Positions 32,212-40,141 of a DNA stretch of 64,000 nt are shown here, piece by piece (the first letter of the stretch is position 1; every line of letters starts with the position of its first letter). This stretch comes from Streptomyces tirandamycinicus (lineage in GTDB: Bacteria > Actinomycetota > Actinomycetes > Streptomycetales > Streptomycetaceae). The stretch lies in assembly GCF_003097515.1 (NCBI RefSeq), contig NZ_CP029188.1:6306531-6370530 (forward strand), written 5' to 3'. The notes beneath the pieces were generated by a model, which saw only the letters and a program-made list of their open reading frames with translations, had not been told where the DNA came from and ran no database searches. A program made the translations under genes and the position numbers.

Positions 32212-32242
32212 TGTTGAACCTGTGGTGACCAGGTGTTGAACC
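32212..32242. promoter_or_regulatory. TGTTGAACC direct repeat, 22-bp period, in SARP promoter region
   Basis: TGTTGAACC occurs at 32212-32220 and 32234-32242, start to start 22 bases or two helical turns. It lies in the divergent region between the SARP gene and the gene at 32359. Two-turn spacing of direct repeats is known for SARP binding, so autoregulation is possible but unproven. Confidence 0.4.
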
Positions 32243-32358
32243 CCGCCGGACAGAATCGCCGAGCCGCGGGACTGCCGGAGACGGTCCGGCAACGCCCGCC
32301 CGCCCCCTCGGCCGCCGGTGGCGCCGGGCCCTGACCATACCTTCGGAGGCGGACGTCC

Positions 32359-33420
32359 GTGAATACCTCGCTGCTGTACCGGTTGCTGGACGCCGACCCG
32401 GCCGACGGGCCGGCCGAACTGCTCCGCCGCGCCCGGGCCTGCCACCACCTGCCCCATCTGGTGCTCTCCGCCCTGGTCCGCGACGGCGTCCGGATGGGCG
32501 AGCCCGCCCGTGCCGAACTCCGCCGTGCCCGCGACCGCGCCGCCCACTACGCCCGGCTGGCCGCGGGACTCGCCCGTGCCACCGGCGTCCGCGCCATCCG
32601 CGGGCTCCCGCTCGCCGGCTACTATCCCGACGGTCTCCTCCGGCCGCTGGGCACCCTCGATCTCGTCGCCCCCGACGAGGCCGCCCTCTGGCAGGCCGTC
32701 ATCCGCCTGGTCACCGACCACCCGGTGGAGCAGATCGACGTGGCGCTGCTCGGGGACCGCCCCCGCCACACCACCGTCACGGTCCACTGGCCGGCCGAGG
32801 ATCCGCTGGTCGACCCCTGGTACCGCGTCCACCTCACCACCGCCGCCCTGCCCGGCGACGGGTCGGCCGTGCCCGTCAGGCCGTACCTGGTGGCCGACGA
32901 GCACGTCGAGTGCCTCATCGCCCTCGCCGAGTCCCGCCTCCACCGGCCCGCCCTGCCTCCCGGGCCGGTCACTCTCCTCGACATCGCGGGCCTCACCCGC
33001 CGGCCCTTCGAGCCCACCGAGACCGCCGCCGTCCTCGCCGCCTACCGCCTGGCCCCCGAGGCCGCCACCCTCCTCGACGCCGCCGCCGACCACCTGCCGC
33101 TCGGCCCCCTCGCCGCCGTCCGTACGGCCCTCGCGCCCGAACTCGCCCCCGAACGCCGCCGCCGCACACAAGCCGCCGCCCCGCACCTCCCCACCCGCCG
33201 CGGCGTCCTCCTGCGCCGCACCGCCATCCGCCACTCCTGGGACGAGGCCCGCCTCCTCACCCTCACTCCGGGCACCCTGCTTCTCACACCCGTCGCCGAC
33301 TACCTGCTCGTCCCCACCCTCGGCACCCCCGGCACCCTCGGCACCCCCGGCACCCGCGCCGCGCCCGCCACCCGGACCGCCGCCCTGAAGGCCCTGCAGC
33401 ACTGGGACAGCCGCTGCTGA
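32359..33420 (+). CDS. Possible nucleotidyltransferase-family protein (NTP_transf_5-like)
   Basis: A 353-residue soluble protein starting at GTG 32359. The segment RGLPLAGYYPDGLLRPLGTLDLVAPD resembles the conserved region of the uncharacterised nucleotidyltransferase family (PF14907), where a Lys-Gly and DxDLL motif are usual. Here the acidic pair is reduced to TLDLV, so activity may be lost. It has no signal peptide or membrane segment. The last 30 residues contain a GTLGTPGT repeat from a short DNA repeat. It is divergent from the SARP gene and shares its promoter region. The family assignment is tentative. Confidence 0.6.
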   Translation: MNTSLLYRLLDADPADGPAELLRRARACHHLPHLVLSALVRDGVRMGEPARAELRRARDRAAHYARLAAGLARATGVRAIRGLPLAGYYPDGLLRPLGTLDLVAPDEAALWQAVIRLVTDHPVEQIDVALLGDRPRHTTVTVHWPAEDPLVDPWYRVHLTTAALPGDGSAVPVRPYLVADEHVECLIALAESRLHRPALPPGPVTLLDIAGLTRRPFEPTETAAVLAAYRLAPEAATLLDAAADHLPLGPLAAVRTALAPELAPERRRRTQAAAPHLPTRRGVLLRRTAIRHSWDEARLLTLTPGTLLLTPVADYLLVPTLGTPGTLGTPGTRAAPATRTAALKALQHWDSRC

Positions 33421-33480
33421 AACGGCGGACCGCGCCCGGAAGGTGGGGGCGCCGGTACCCGCCGCGTCCGCGCCGGCCGG

Positions 33481-34917
33481 TCAGCCGGAGCGTGCGGTGG
33501 TGCGGGGCATCAGCCGCCAGGCGATCACACCGAGTACCGCGGCGGCGACGGCGCTGCCCACCGCGATCCAGCGCAGCACCCCCTCGATGGACGCGCCCAG
33601 TCCCTCGCCTGCCGCCCGTACCTCGATCAGGGTCGCACCCGCGGCCACGCAGACGCCCGCGACCCCGATCACGATGGCCAGCGTGACCCCCGAGGCCTGA
33701 CCGGCCCGCTCGGCCGGTACCACGACCTGGGTGCCTGCGCTGCCCATCGCCCATCCCAGGCCGTACCCGAACCCGGTCAGCGCCAGGCCGGGTACATAGG
33801 TCCACAGCCCGCCGCCGTAGGACGCGACGAACAGACCGGCGCCTCCGACCACGGTCGCCGCGGCCATCGTGCGGGGAACGTCGAAGCGCTCGCCGAGCCG
33901 CCCCGAGAGCGGCGCGGCGACCCCCGCGGAGACGGACGCGGCGAGGAAGACCAGTCCGGCCCCGAGCGGGGAGTACCCCTCGACCTGCTGGAGGTAGATC
34001 GTGATGCCGTACATGGCGACGACGAAGGCGATGTTCGCGACCGTGGCCATCAGGGTGATCAGTACGTAGGGCTTGTTGCGGAACAGGTCGAGGGCGACCA
34101 GCGGCCAGCGTGCCACCCGCTCGCGCAGCACGAACGCGACCAGCAGCAGCGCCCCTGCCGCCGCGAGACCGGCGGTCCACGCGGGGGGCCAGTCGGTCGA
34201 GCGGTCGACCGCGTATGTGACCAGGGCGATGCCGAGCGCCACCGAGAGTACGCCCGGGAGGTCGATCGAGCGGGGCACGGTGGTGTCGTGCGACTCGCGT
34301 ACGCCCGCCACCACCATCACGATGGCCGCCGCGCACGTCGGGACGTTGACCAGCAGCACCACGCGCCAGCTCAGCAACTCGGTGACACCGCCGCCGAACA
34401 CGGGCCCGAGGGCCAGCGCCAGGGCGCCCATGCCGTAGGCGTTCCCGATGGCCCGCATCGTGCGGTCCGGGGGATAGGCATCCGTGATCACCGCGATGGC
34501 GAGCGGGAACAGCACGCCCGCGCCGACCCCCTGGGCGATCCGCATGACGATGACCACGCCCGCCTCGGAGGAGAGCCCGGCGGCGAGCGAGCAGACGCCG
34601 AACACGACCAGGCCGCCGACCAGCATCCGCTTGCGGCCGAGGATGTCCCCGAGCCGTCCGCCCGGGATCAGGGTGGCGGCCAGCGCCAGCATGTAGCCGC
34701 TGATCACCCACTGGAGGTCGGTGGTCGTCGTGCCGAGCTCCGAGGCCATGCGGGGCAGGGCCAGGTTGAGTGCCAGGAAGTCGAGCTGCACGACGAAGAT
34801 GCACAGCGAGGCGGCGACGAGCGTCAGGCCGAGACGCGGCTGCGCGGCACCGTGGGCGCCGGAGCGGGGCCCGGGGCTGTCCCCGTCAGGTCTCCGGTGA
34901 GGTCGGCCGAGGTGCAA
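33481..34917 (-). CDS. MFS drug-type transporter (DHA family)
   Basis: A 478-residue membrane protein with about 14 hydrophobic segments. It keeps motif A (GGRLGDILGRKRM), the motif C-like GNAYGMGALALALGPVFGG, and LDFLALNLALPRM in helix 1, where drug:proton antiporters have a conserved acidic residue. TTG 34917 was chosen because AGGAG lies six bases ahead; longer frames upstream are not membrane-like. It is divergent from a second MFS gene (35223) across about 300 bases with unusual repeats. The substrate is unknown; export of the cluster product is possible. Confidence 0.9.
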   Translation of the reverse strand: MHLGRPHRRPDGDSPGPRSGAHGAAQPRLGLTLVAASLCIFVVQLDFLALNLALPRMASELGTTTTDLQWVISGYMLALAATLIPGGRLGDILGRKRMLVGGLVVFGVCSLAAGLSSEAGVVIVMRIAQGVGAGVLFPLAIAVITDAYPPDRTMRAIGNAYGMGALALALGPVFGGGVTELLSWRVVLLVNVPTCAAAIVMVVAGVRESHDTTVPRSIDLPGVLSVALGIALVTYAVDRSTDWPPAWTAGLAAAGALLLVAFVLRERVARWPLVALDLFRNKPYVLITLMATVANIAFVVAMYGITIYLQQVEGYSPLGAGLVFLAASVSAGVAAPLSGRLGERFDVPRTMAAATVVGGAGLFVASYGGGLWTYVPGLALTGFGYGLGWAMGSAGTQVVVPAERAGQASGVTLAIVIGVAGVCVAAGATLIEVRAAGEGLGASIEGVLRWIAVGSAVAAAVLGVIAWRLMPRTTARSG

Positions 34918-35110
34918 GGCGTGCTCCTGATGTCCTGCGTCCGCCGGCCGCCCGGCGGACGCCCTCCCGGTGTCCGTCCGCCCGCCGGTTACCGGCGGGC
35001 GGTTTGAGCATGTCCGCGATGCGCCACCGCATGGCGTTGCGGCGGTGTGGGCCGCAGGTGCGTAGCGAGCATAGTCAATGAACCATGACGATCCCGGAGG
35101 TACTGGATAT

Positions 35111-35155
35111 ATCAGATGTATCGGATGTACCCGATCTGTCGGCCCTATCGGATGT
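35111..35155. repeat. AT-rich 9-bp direct repeats between divergent MFS genes
   Basis: ATC(A/G)GATGT occurs at 35111, 35120 and 35147 (steps of 9 and 27 bases). The surrounding 35100-35170 is much richer in A and T than the rest of the window. It is probably a regulator-binding region for one or both exporters. Confidence 0.6.
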
Positions 35156-35213
35156 TGCGCTGTATGTCGCACCGATGGCGCGGATCCACCGGGGACTACC
35201 CGCCACCCCTTAG

Positions 35214-35234
35214 CGTGTGACGATGCGTCACACG
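35214..35234 (+). promoter_or_regulatory. Perfect inverted repeat centred on the start codon of the MFS gene
   Basis: CGTGTGACG-ATG-CGTCACACG: two 9-bp arms separated by exactly the ATG at 35223. No Shine-Dalgarno precedes it, so the mRNA may be leaderless. A dimeric repressor bound here would block initiation directly; in RNA the same bases form a hairpin holding the start codon in its loop. Confidence 0.7.
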
Positions 35235-36800
35235 AAGCAGCGAACCGGAACCGCCTGGACGAGAACGCAGGTGCTGACCATCGTGGCGACCGGGCTCGGT
35301 CTCTTCATGGTCTTCCTCGACGCCCTGATCGCCAACGTGGCCCTGCCGGACATCCAGCGGGACTTCGGCGTCGGCGAGTCGGGGCTGCAGTGGGTGGTCG
35401 CCGCGTACTCCATCGGCATGGCGGTGTTCATCATGGCCGGGGCGACCGCGGCCGACCGGTTCGGGCGCAGGCGCCTGTACGTCGCGGGCGTGTCGGTGTT
35501 CACCCTCGCCTCCGCCGCCGCGGGCCTGGCGCCCGGGCTCCTCCCCATGGCGGTCGCCCGCGCCGTGCAGGGCATCGGGGCGGCGACGGTGACCGTGACG
35601 TCGCTGGCGCTGGTGAGCGCCGCGTTCCCCGACGACGACGAGCGGGCGAAGGCCATCGGACTGTGGACCGGTGTGGCGAGTGTGGCGACCGCCCTGGGTC
35701 CCACGGTCGGGGGTGTGCTGACCGAGAGCATCAGCTGGCGGGCCGTGTTCATGGTCAATGTGCCCGTCGGTGCGCTGGTCCTGGTGCTGACCCTCCGTCA
35801 TGTCGCCGAGTCGCGGCAGGAGACCGCTCGGGGCTTCGACTGGCCAGGCCAGGCGTTGTTCGTCGTCGCCGTCGGATCCCTGGCCTACGGGCTGATCCAG
35901 GGGCAGAAGGCCGGCTGGACGTCGTCCGGGATCCTGACCCTGCTGGCCGTCGGCGGGGTGGGCCTCGTCGTCTTCGCCCGCTACGAGTACCGGAACCCGC
36001 ACCCGATGATGGACGTCCGTCTCTTCCGCAACCGCGCGTACGCCGTGGGCATCGCCACGATCTTCTCGGCGTTCTTCAGCGCGTACGGAATGCTGCTGGT
36101 GGTCACGCAGTACTTCCAGAACGTCGAGGCGTACTCGCCGGCGTCGGCCGGGCTGCTGATCCTCCCGTTCGCCTTCAACATCATGCTGCTCTCCCCGATC
36201 GCCGGCCGGCTGGCCGCGCGGTTCGGGCCACTGCCCGTCGCCAGGAGCGGCCAGCCGCTGCTGGTCGCCGGGCTGACCGTGATCGCCCTGGGGATGCCGG
36301 TCTCCGTGGCCGTGGTCGCGGCGGGACTCTTCCTCTGCGGCGCCGGAGTGGCACTCCTCGTCACCCCGGTCACCGCCCTGGCCATGAACGCGGTGCCGGT
36401 GGACCGGGCCGGGATGGCCTCCGGCATCATGAGCGCCCAGCGGGCCATCGGCTCCACCTTCGGCTTCGCCGTCCTCGGCAGCATCCTCGCCGTCTGGCTG
36501 GGCAGGACGCTCGGCGCCGACCTGCGCCAGGCGGTCCCGGACGCGACGGCCCGCCGGGCGATCGCCGACCGGATCGTCCAGGAGGCCAACCCCTACGCCT
36601 ACGCGGCCGAGATCGGCCCCGGGAGACCGCTGCCCGGGGCCTCGCCCGAGCAGCAGCACGCCATCGTAAAGGCCGCGACGCGGGACTTCATCCAGGGCTG
36701 CCAGATCAGCGTCGGTGTCGCCGCGGCCCTCTGCGCGGTGACCATGGTGCTGCTCTGGACCGTCGCGGGCGGCGGTACGGAGTCCCGCGCGGCACGGTGA
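35223..36800 (+). CDS. MFS drug exporter, DHA2 family (14 TM)
   Basis: A 525-residue exporter of the EmrB/QacA type. It has MVFLDALIANVALPDIQ in helix 1 with the typical D and NVALP, motif A as GATAADRFGRRRLY, and WRAVFMVNVPVG after helix 6. About 14 membrane segments are present, with an extended loop before the last one. ATG 35223 lies in the centre of a perfect inverted repeat; GTG 35217 is an alternative. No TetR- or MarR-type repressor gene lies next to it, which is unusual for this class. Confidence 0.92.
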   Translation: MRHTKQRTGTAWTRTQVLTIVATGLGLFMVFLDALIANVALPDIQRDFGVGESGLQWVVAAYSIGMAVFIMAGATAADRFGRRRLYVAGVSVFTLASAAAGLAPGLLPMAVARAVQGIGAATVTVTSLALVSAAFPDDDERAKAIGLWTGVASVATALGPTVGGVLTESISWRAVFMVNVPVGALVLVLTLRHVAESRQETARGFDWPGQALFVVAVGSLAYGLIQGQKAGWTSSGILTLLAVGGVGLVVFARYEYRNPHPMMDVRLFRNRAYAVGIATIFSAFFSAYGMLLVVTQYFQNVEAYSPASAGLLILPFAFNIMLLSPIAGRLAARFGPLPVARSGQPLLVAGLTVIALGMPVSVAVVAAGLFLCGAGVALLVTPVTALAMNAVPVDRAGMASGIMSAQRAIGSTFGFAVLGSILAVWLGRTLGADLRQAVPDATARRAIADRIVQEANPYAYAAEIGPGRPLPGASPEQQHAIVKAATRDFIQGCQISVGVAAALCAVTMVLLWTVAGGGTESRAAR

Positions 36801-37035
36801 AGGCCCGGCACCAAACCGCCGCCCCGCCCGTCCGGGGTCTCGGGTCCCCGGCGCGGCCGCCACGCCCGACGGCGTCGGCGGTTCGGGTTCGCCGGGCCGG
36901 CCGGGTCCCACCGCGCGGGCCGGGACGGGCGGGTCCCACCGCGCGGGCCGGGGCGACCCCGCCGAGAGGGCGACGGGCCCGGCCGTGCGGGCCGGCAGAA
37001 GCCGCCCGCCGGGGACGGCTCCCGGCGCCCCGTGC

Positions 37036-39951
37036 TCAGCCGACGGGCGGGCCGTCCGCGAGGACCGGCGGCGGCCTCAGCCCCGGCCAGGCGCTCAGCG
37101 CACCGGCCAGCTGCGCCCGCGAACGCACGTCCAGCTTCTGGTAGATGCGGGTCAGCCGGGCCTCGACCGTCTTCACACTGAGATAGAGCCGGGCCGCCGC
37201 CTCCTGGTTGCTGGCTCCCTGCCCCACCAGCAGCGCCAGATGCAGCTCCGCCTCCGTCAGCGACGACAGCGCGCCGTCGCGGGAGGGCGCGGGCTCGGCC
37301 GTCCCCGACGGGGTCTCCGACGCCAGCGCCAGCCAGGGCGCCGCGCCCGACCGCTCGAAGACCGTCGCCGCGGCCTGCAGCGCCTGCTGGGCGGCCGAAC
37401 GCCTGCGACGGCGGCGCTCCACCCGGGCGAGTGCGATCAGCGCCCGCCCGCGCTCCAGCGGCAGCCCCGCGCCGCCGAACCGGTCGGCGGTGTCCGCCAG
37501 CAGTACGGCCGCCTCGTCGGACTTCCCGCCCGCCGCCAGGTAGAGCGCGTACACCCGGTCGCAGCCGAGCAGCACCGTCGTACGGCCCAGACGTTCCGCG
37601 ACCGGGCGGACGCCGGCGAGCACATCGGCGGCCTCCTCGGGGGCGTCGTTGGCGATCAGCGCCTCGGCCAGCTCCTCGTGCCAGCGCAGCATGGACGGGT
37701 CCACGGCGGACTGGGCCCGCTCCCCGGCCTGGACCCGGCGCAGGGTCTCCAGGGCGTTGGCCACGTCGCCGGTGACGAGCTGGACGCGGCCGAGCGCGTA
37801 GAGGCTGCGGGACAGGAAGACGTGGTCGCCCTCCTCCTCGGACGCCTGGGCGCTGCGGCGGGCGTAGCCGGCGGCGCGGGCGAAGCTGCCGCCCGCCGTC
37901 TCGGCGAGGGCCAGCGAGTACCACGCGGGCCCCGGGGAGAGGCCCGCCTCCAGGGTCAGGGCCAGCGACCGTCCGGCGTGGGACAGTGCCACCGCGCACT
38001 GTCCCCGGCGCGCCTCGACCTCGGCCGACGTGTTGAACAGCTCGATGGCGTCCTCGACCGTGCCGCGACGCTCGACCAGCGGCAGCAGCGCGTTCAGCTG
38101 GTCCCGGGCGTCGCCGAGCCGGTCGTCGAACAGGGCGTGGCGGATCGTCAGTATCCGGGCGGCGTTGCGGACCCCCAGCGGCCGCTCGACCATCTCCAGG
38201 GCGTGTGCCTCGGCGAGCACCCGCTCGGCGTCCGGCGAGCCCAGGAAGCGCTCCATGCGCGCCCGGACGGTGAGCGCCCTGGCCGCCGTCTTCGCGTCGC
38301 CCACGGAGCAGGCCAGTTCGGCCGAGTCGACGGCGGCCGCCCGCGAGCGCACCGGATCGCCGTCGGCGAGCACGTACTTCACCGCCAGCCGGAGCTGCAC
38401 GGCGGCGCGCAGCGCGGTGTCGCCCTCGGAGTCCTCCATCGCGTGCACATAGATCTCGTCGAGGTTGGTGAGCCCCTGCCCCGCGGTGTCCAGCACCGCG
38501 AGCCGGGCGCGGACCCGGTCGGCGGGGGCGGCGTCCCGGGAGAGGAGATCGGTGGCGGCCCGCACCGCCAGGTCGGCCCGTGCGGCGCGGGCGGCCTCCT
38601 CCGCCGCGTCCACGAGCCGGGCGATCCGCTGCCGTCCCTCCCGGCCGGGCGTGGACTCCGCGGCGAGGAGGGCGAGTTCGGCCGCCAGGGCGCTGTTGCC
38701 CCGGCGCCGCGCGGATTCGGCCGCCGCGGCCACCTCGGCCGCCAGCAGCTCGTCGGGCACGTCCGTGGCGAGAGCCCGGTGCCGGACCTCCTCCACCGGG
38801 TCGTCCACGACCCGGGCGAGGGCGGCGTGCCCCTGGCTGCGCTCGGTCCAGCAGGCGTCGTGGACGAGCGTCGAGGGCAGCACGCCGGCCGTGAAGGCCA
38901 CGGACCCGTCCTCGGTGAGGGTGACCAGCCCGGCCCGCTCGGCCGTGGCCAGGTCGGTCTCCGCGGTGGGGCGGCCCGCCCGGCGGATCAGCGACGCCGA
39001 CGGCCGCAGCGCGAGCGCGGCGAGCAGCAGCGTGCCGCGCACCGCGGGGGAGGCCACGCCGAGGAGCTGCCGCGCGAGGTCGCGGGCCCGGCCCGACAGC
39101 GACAGCGCTTCGGCGTGGTGCACCGGAGTCCGCGCGTCGGCGAGGGAGCGGCCGATGGCGAGCGCGAGTCGCGGGTTGCCGCCGCTGGCCCGGTGGATGC
39201 GGCCGGCCATCCGGGACGGGAGGCGGTGGTGGATGAGGAGTTCGGCGATCTCGTCGGCGTGCAGCGGCGGCACGTTCAGCACATCCGCCTCGGAGGGGAC
39301 CCACAGCGGTTCGGGGCCTTCGCCCGGGGAACCGGGGCCGTACGCCTCCGCGGCGGGGGTCTCCACGGCGACCACCCGCAGCGCGGACGGGGTCAGATGG
39401 AGGGCGAAGCGCAGCAGGTCCGCGCTCTCCGGATCCATCCGCTGCACTCCGTCGACGACGAGCAGGACCGGGCAGCGGGCGGCGAGCGTACGGAGGATGC
39501 CGGCGAGGGCCAGTCGCAGGGCGATGCGGTCCCAGCCCCCCTCGGGCACGGGCGCCTCCCGGCACAGCATCGCCACGGCGGCGCGCTGCGGGCCGGGCAG
39601 CCCCCGCAGGACGTCCTGTCCCGTGGCCGCCGCGCCGCCGGGGCCGGTGCGCGGTCCGTCGCCGGTCACCGACGTGGCGACGGAGGCCACCAGCGTGGCG
39701 GCGGCCGCACCCGGGGTCCCGCGGTCGGTGGGGAGCGTGGCGAGCCACAGCACGTGTTCGCCGCGTGCCTCGGCGCGCGCCGCGATGGCGAGCGCCACCT
39801 CGGACTTGCCGACCCCCGCGGGGCCGGTGAGGAGGGCGCGCCCGCCGGTGTGCAGGACCCGGTCGAGGCGGTCGAGGAGCTCGGCCCGGCCGACCGGTAC
39901 GCGGGGTCCCCCCACGCCGGCGCGCAGGGGCGGGTACGCACCGATGCTCAC
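37036..39951 (-). CDS. LAL-type LuxR-family transcriptional regulator
   Basis: A 971-residue regulator of the large ATP-binding LuxR group. The N-terminal AAA-type ATPase has Walker A GPAGVGKSEVA and a Walker B-like VLLVVDGV. The middle is alpha-helical with TPR-like repeats. The C-terminus is a LuxR helix-turn-helix (LTEAELHLALLVGQGASNQ, then AARLYLSVKTVEARLTRIYQKL). GTG 39951 was taken since the longer frame runs into the protease gene region. It converges on the DHA2 exporter. It may act on the cluster or on the exporters; no target site was found. Confidence 0.9.
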   Translation of the reverse strand: MSIGAYPPLRAGVGGPRVPVGRAELLDRLDRVLHTGGRALLTGPAGVGKSEVALAIAARAEARGEHVLWLATLPTDRGTPGAAAATLVASVATSVTGDGPRTGPGGAAATGQDVLRGLPGPQRAAVAMLCREAPVPEGGWDRIALRLALAGILRTLAARCPVLLVVDGVQRMDPESADLLRFALHLTPSALRVVAVETPAAEAYGPGSPGEGPEPLWVPSEADVLNVPPLHADEIAELLIHHRLPSRMAGRIHRASGGNPRLALAIGRSLADARTPVHHAEALSLSGRARDLARQLLGVASPAVRGTLLLAALALRPSASLIRRAGRPTAETDLATAERAGLVTLTEDGSVAFTAGVLPSTLVHDACWTERSQGHAALARVVDDPVEEVRHRALATDVPDELLAAEVAAAAESARRRGNSALAAELALLAAESTPGREGRQRIARLVDAAEEAARAARADLAVRAATDLLSRDAAPADRVRARLAVLDTAGQGLTNLDEIYVHAMEDSEGDTALRAAVQLRLAVKYVLADGDPVRSRAAAVDSAELACSVGDAKTAARALTVRARMERFLGSPDAERVLAEAHALEMVERPLGVRNAARILTIRHALFDDRLGDARDQLNALLPLVERRGTVEDAIELFNTSAEVEARRGQCAVALSHAGRSLALTLEAGLSPGPAWYSLALAETAGGSFARAAGYARRSAQASEEEGDHVFLSRSLYALGRVQLVTGDVANALETLRRVQAGERAQSAVDPSMLRWHEELAEALIANDAPEEAADVLAGVRPVAERLGRTTVLLGCDRVYALYLAAGGKSDEAAVLLADTADRFGGAGLPLERGRALIALARVERRRRRRSAAQQALQAAATVFERSGAAPWLALASETPSGTAEPAPSRDGALSSLTEAELHLALLVGQGASNQEAAARLYLSVKTVEARLTRIYQKLDVRSRAQLAGALSAWPGLRPPPVLADGPPVG

Positions 39952-40141
39952 GTACCCCCACCACCCTCCGGCGCGCGGGCCCCCTGCCCGTTCGAGCAGA
40001 GAATACGAATCCCCTCGCCCCCGTCCAGGCCTGGTGTCCGGGATGCGGACAGGCCCCTCCCGGGCCGACGGCGGGGCGCGCCCGTGGAATGTGCCCACGA
40101 ACGCGCCCCTGACCTGCATGGATACCGGTCGTACCGCTGTC

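Noticed and set aside
35060-35100. Standard -35/-10 promoter for the - strand MFS gene (TTGACT)
   Set aside because: No matching -10 at 16-18 bases was found, so I could not place the promoter.
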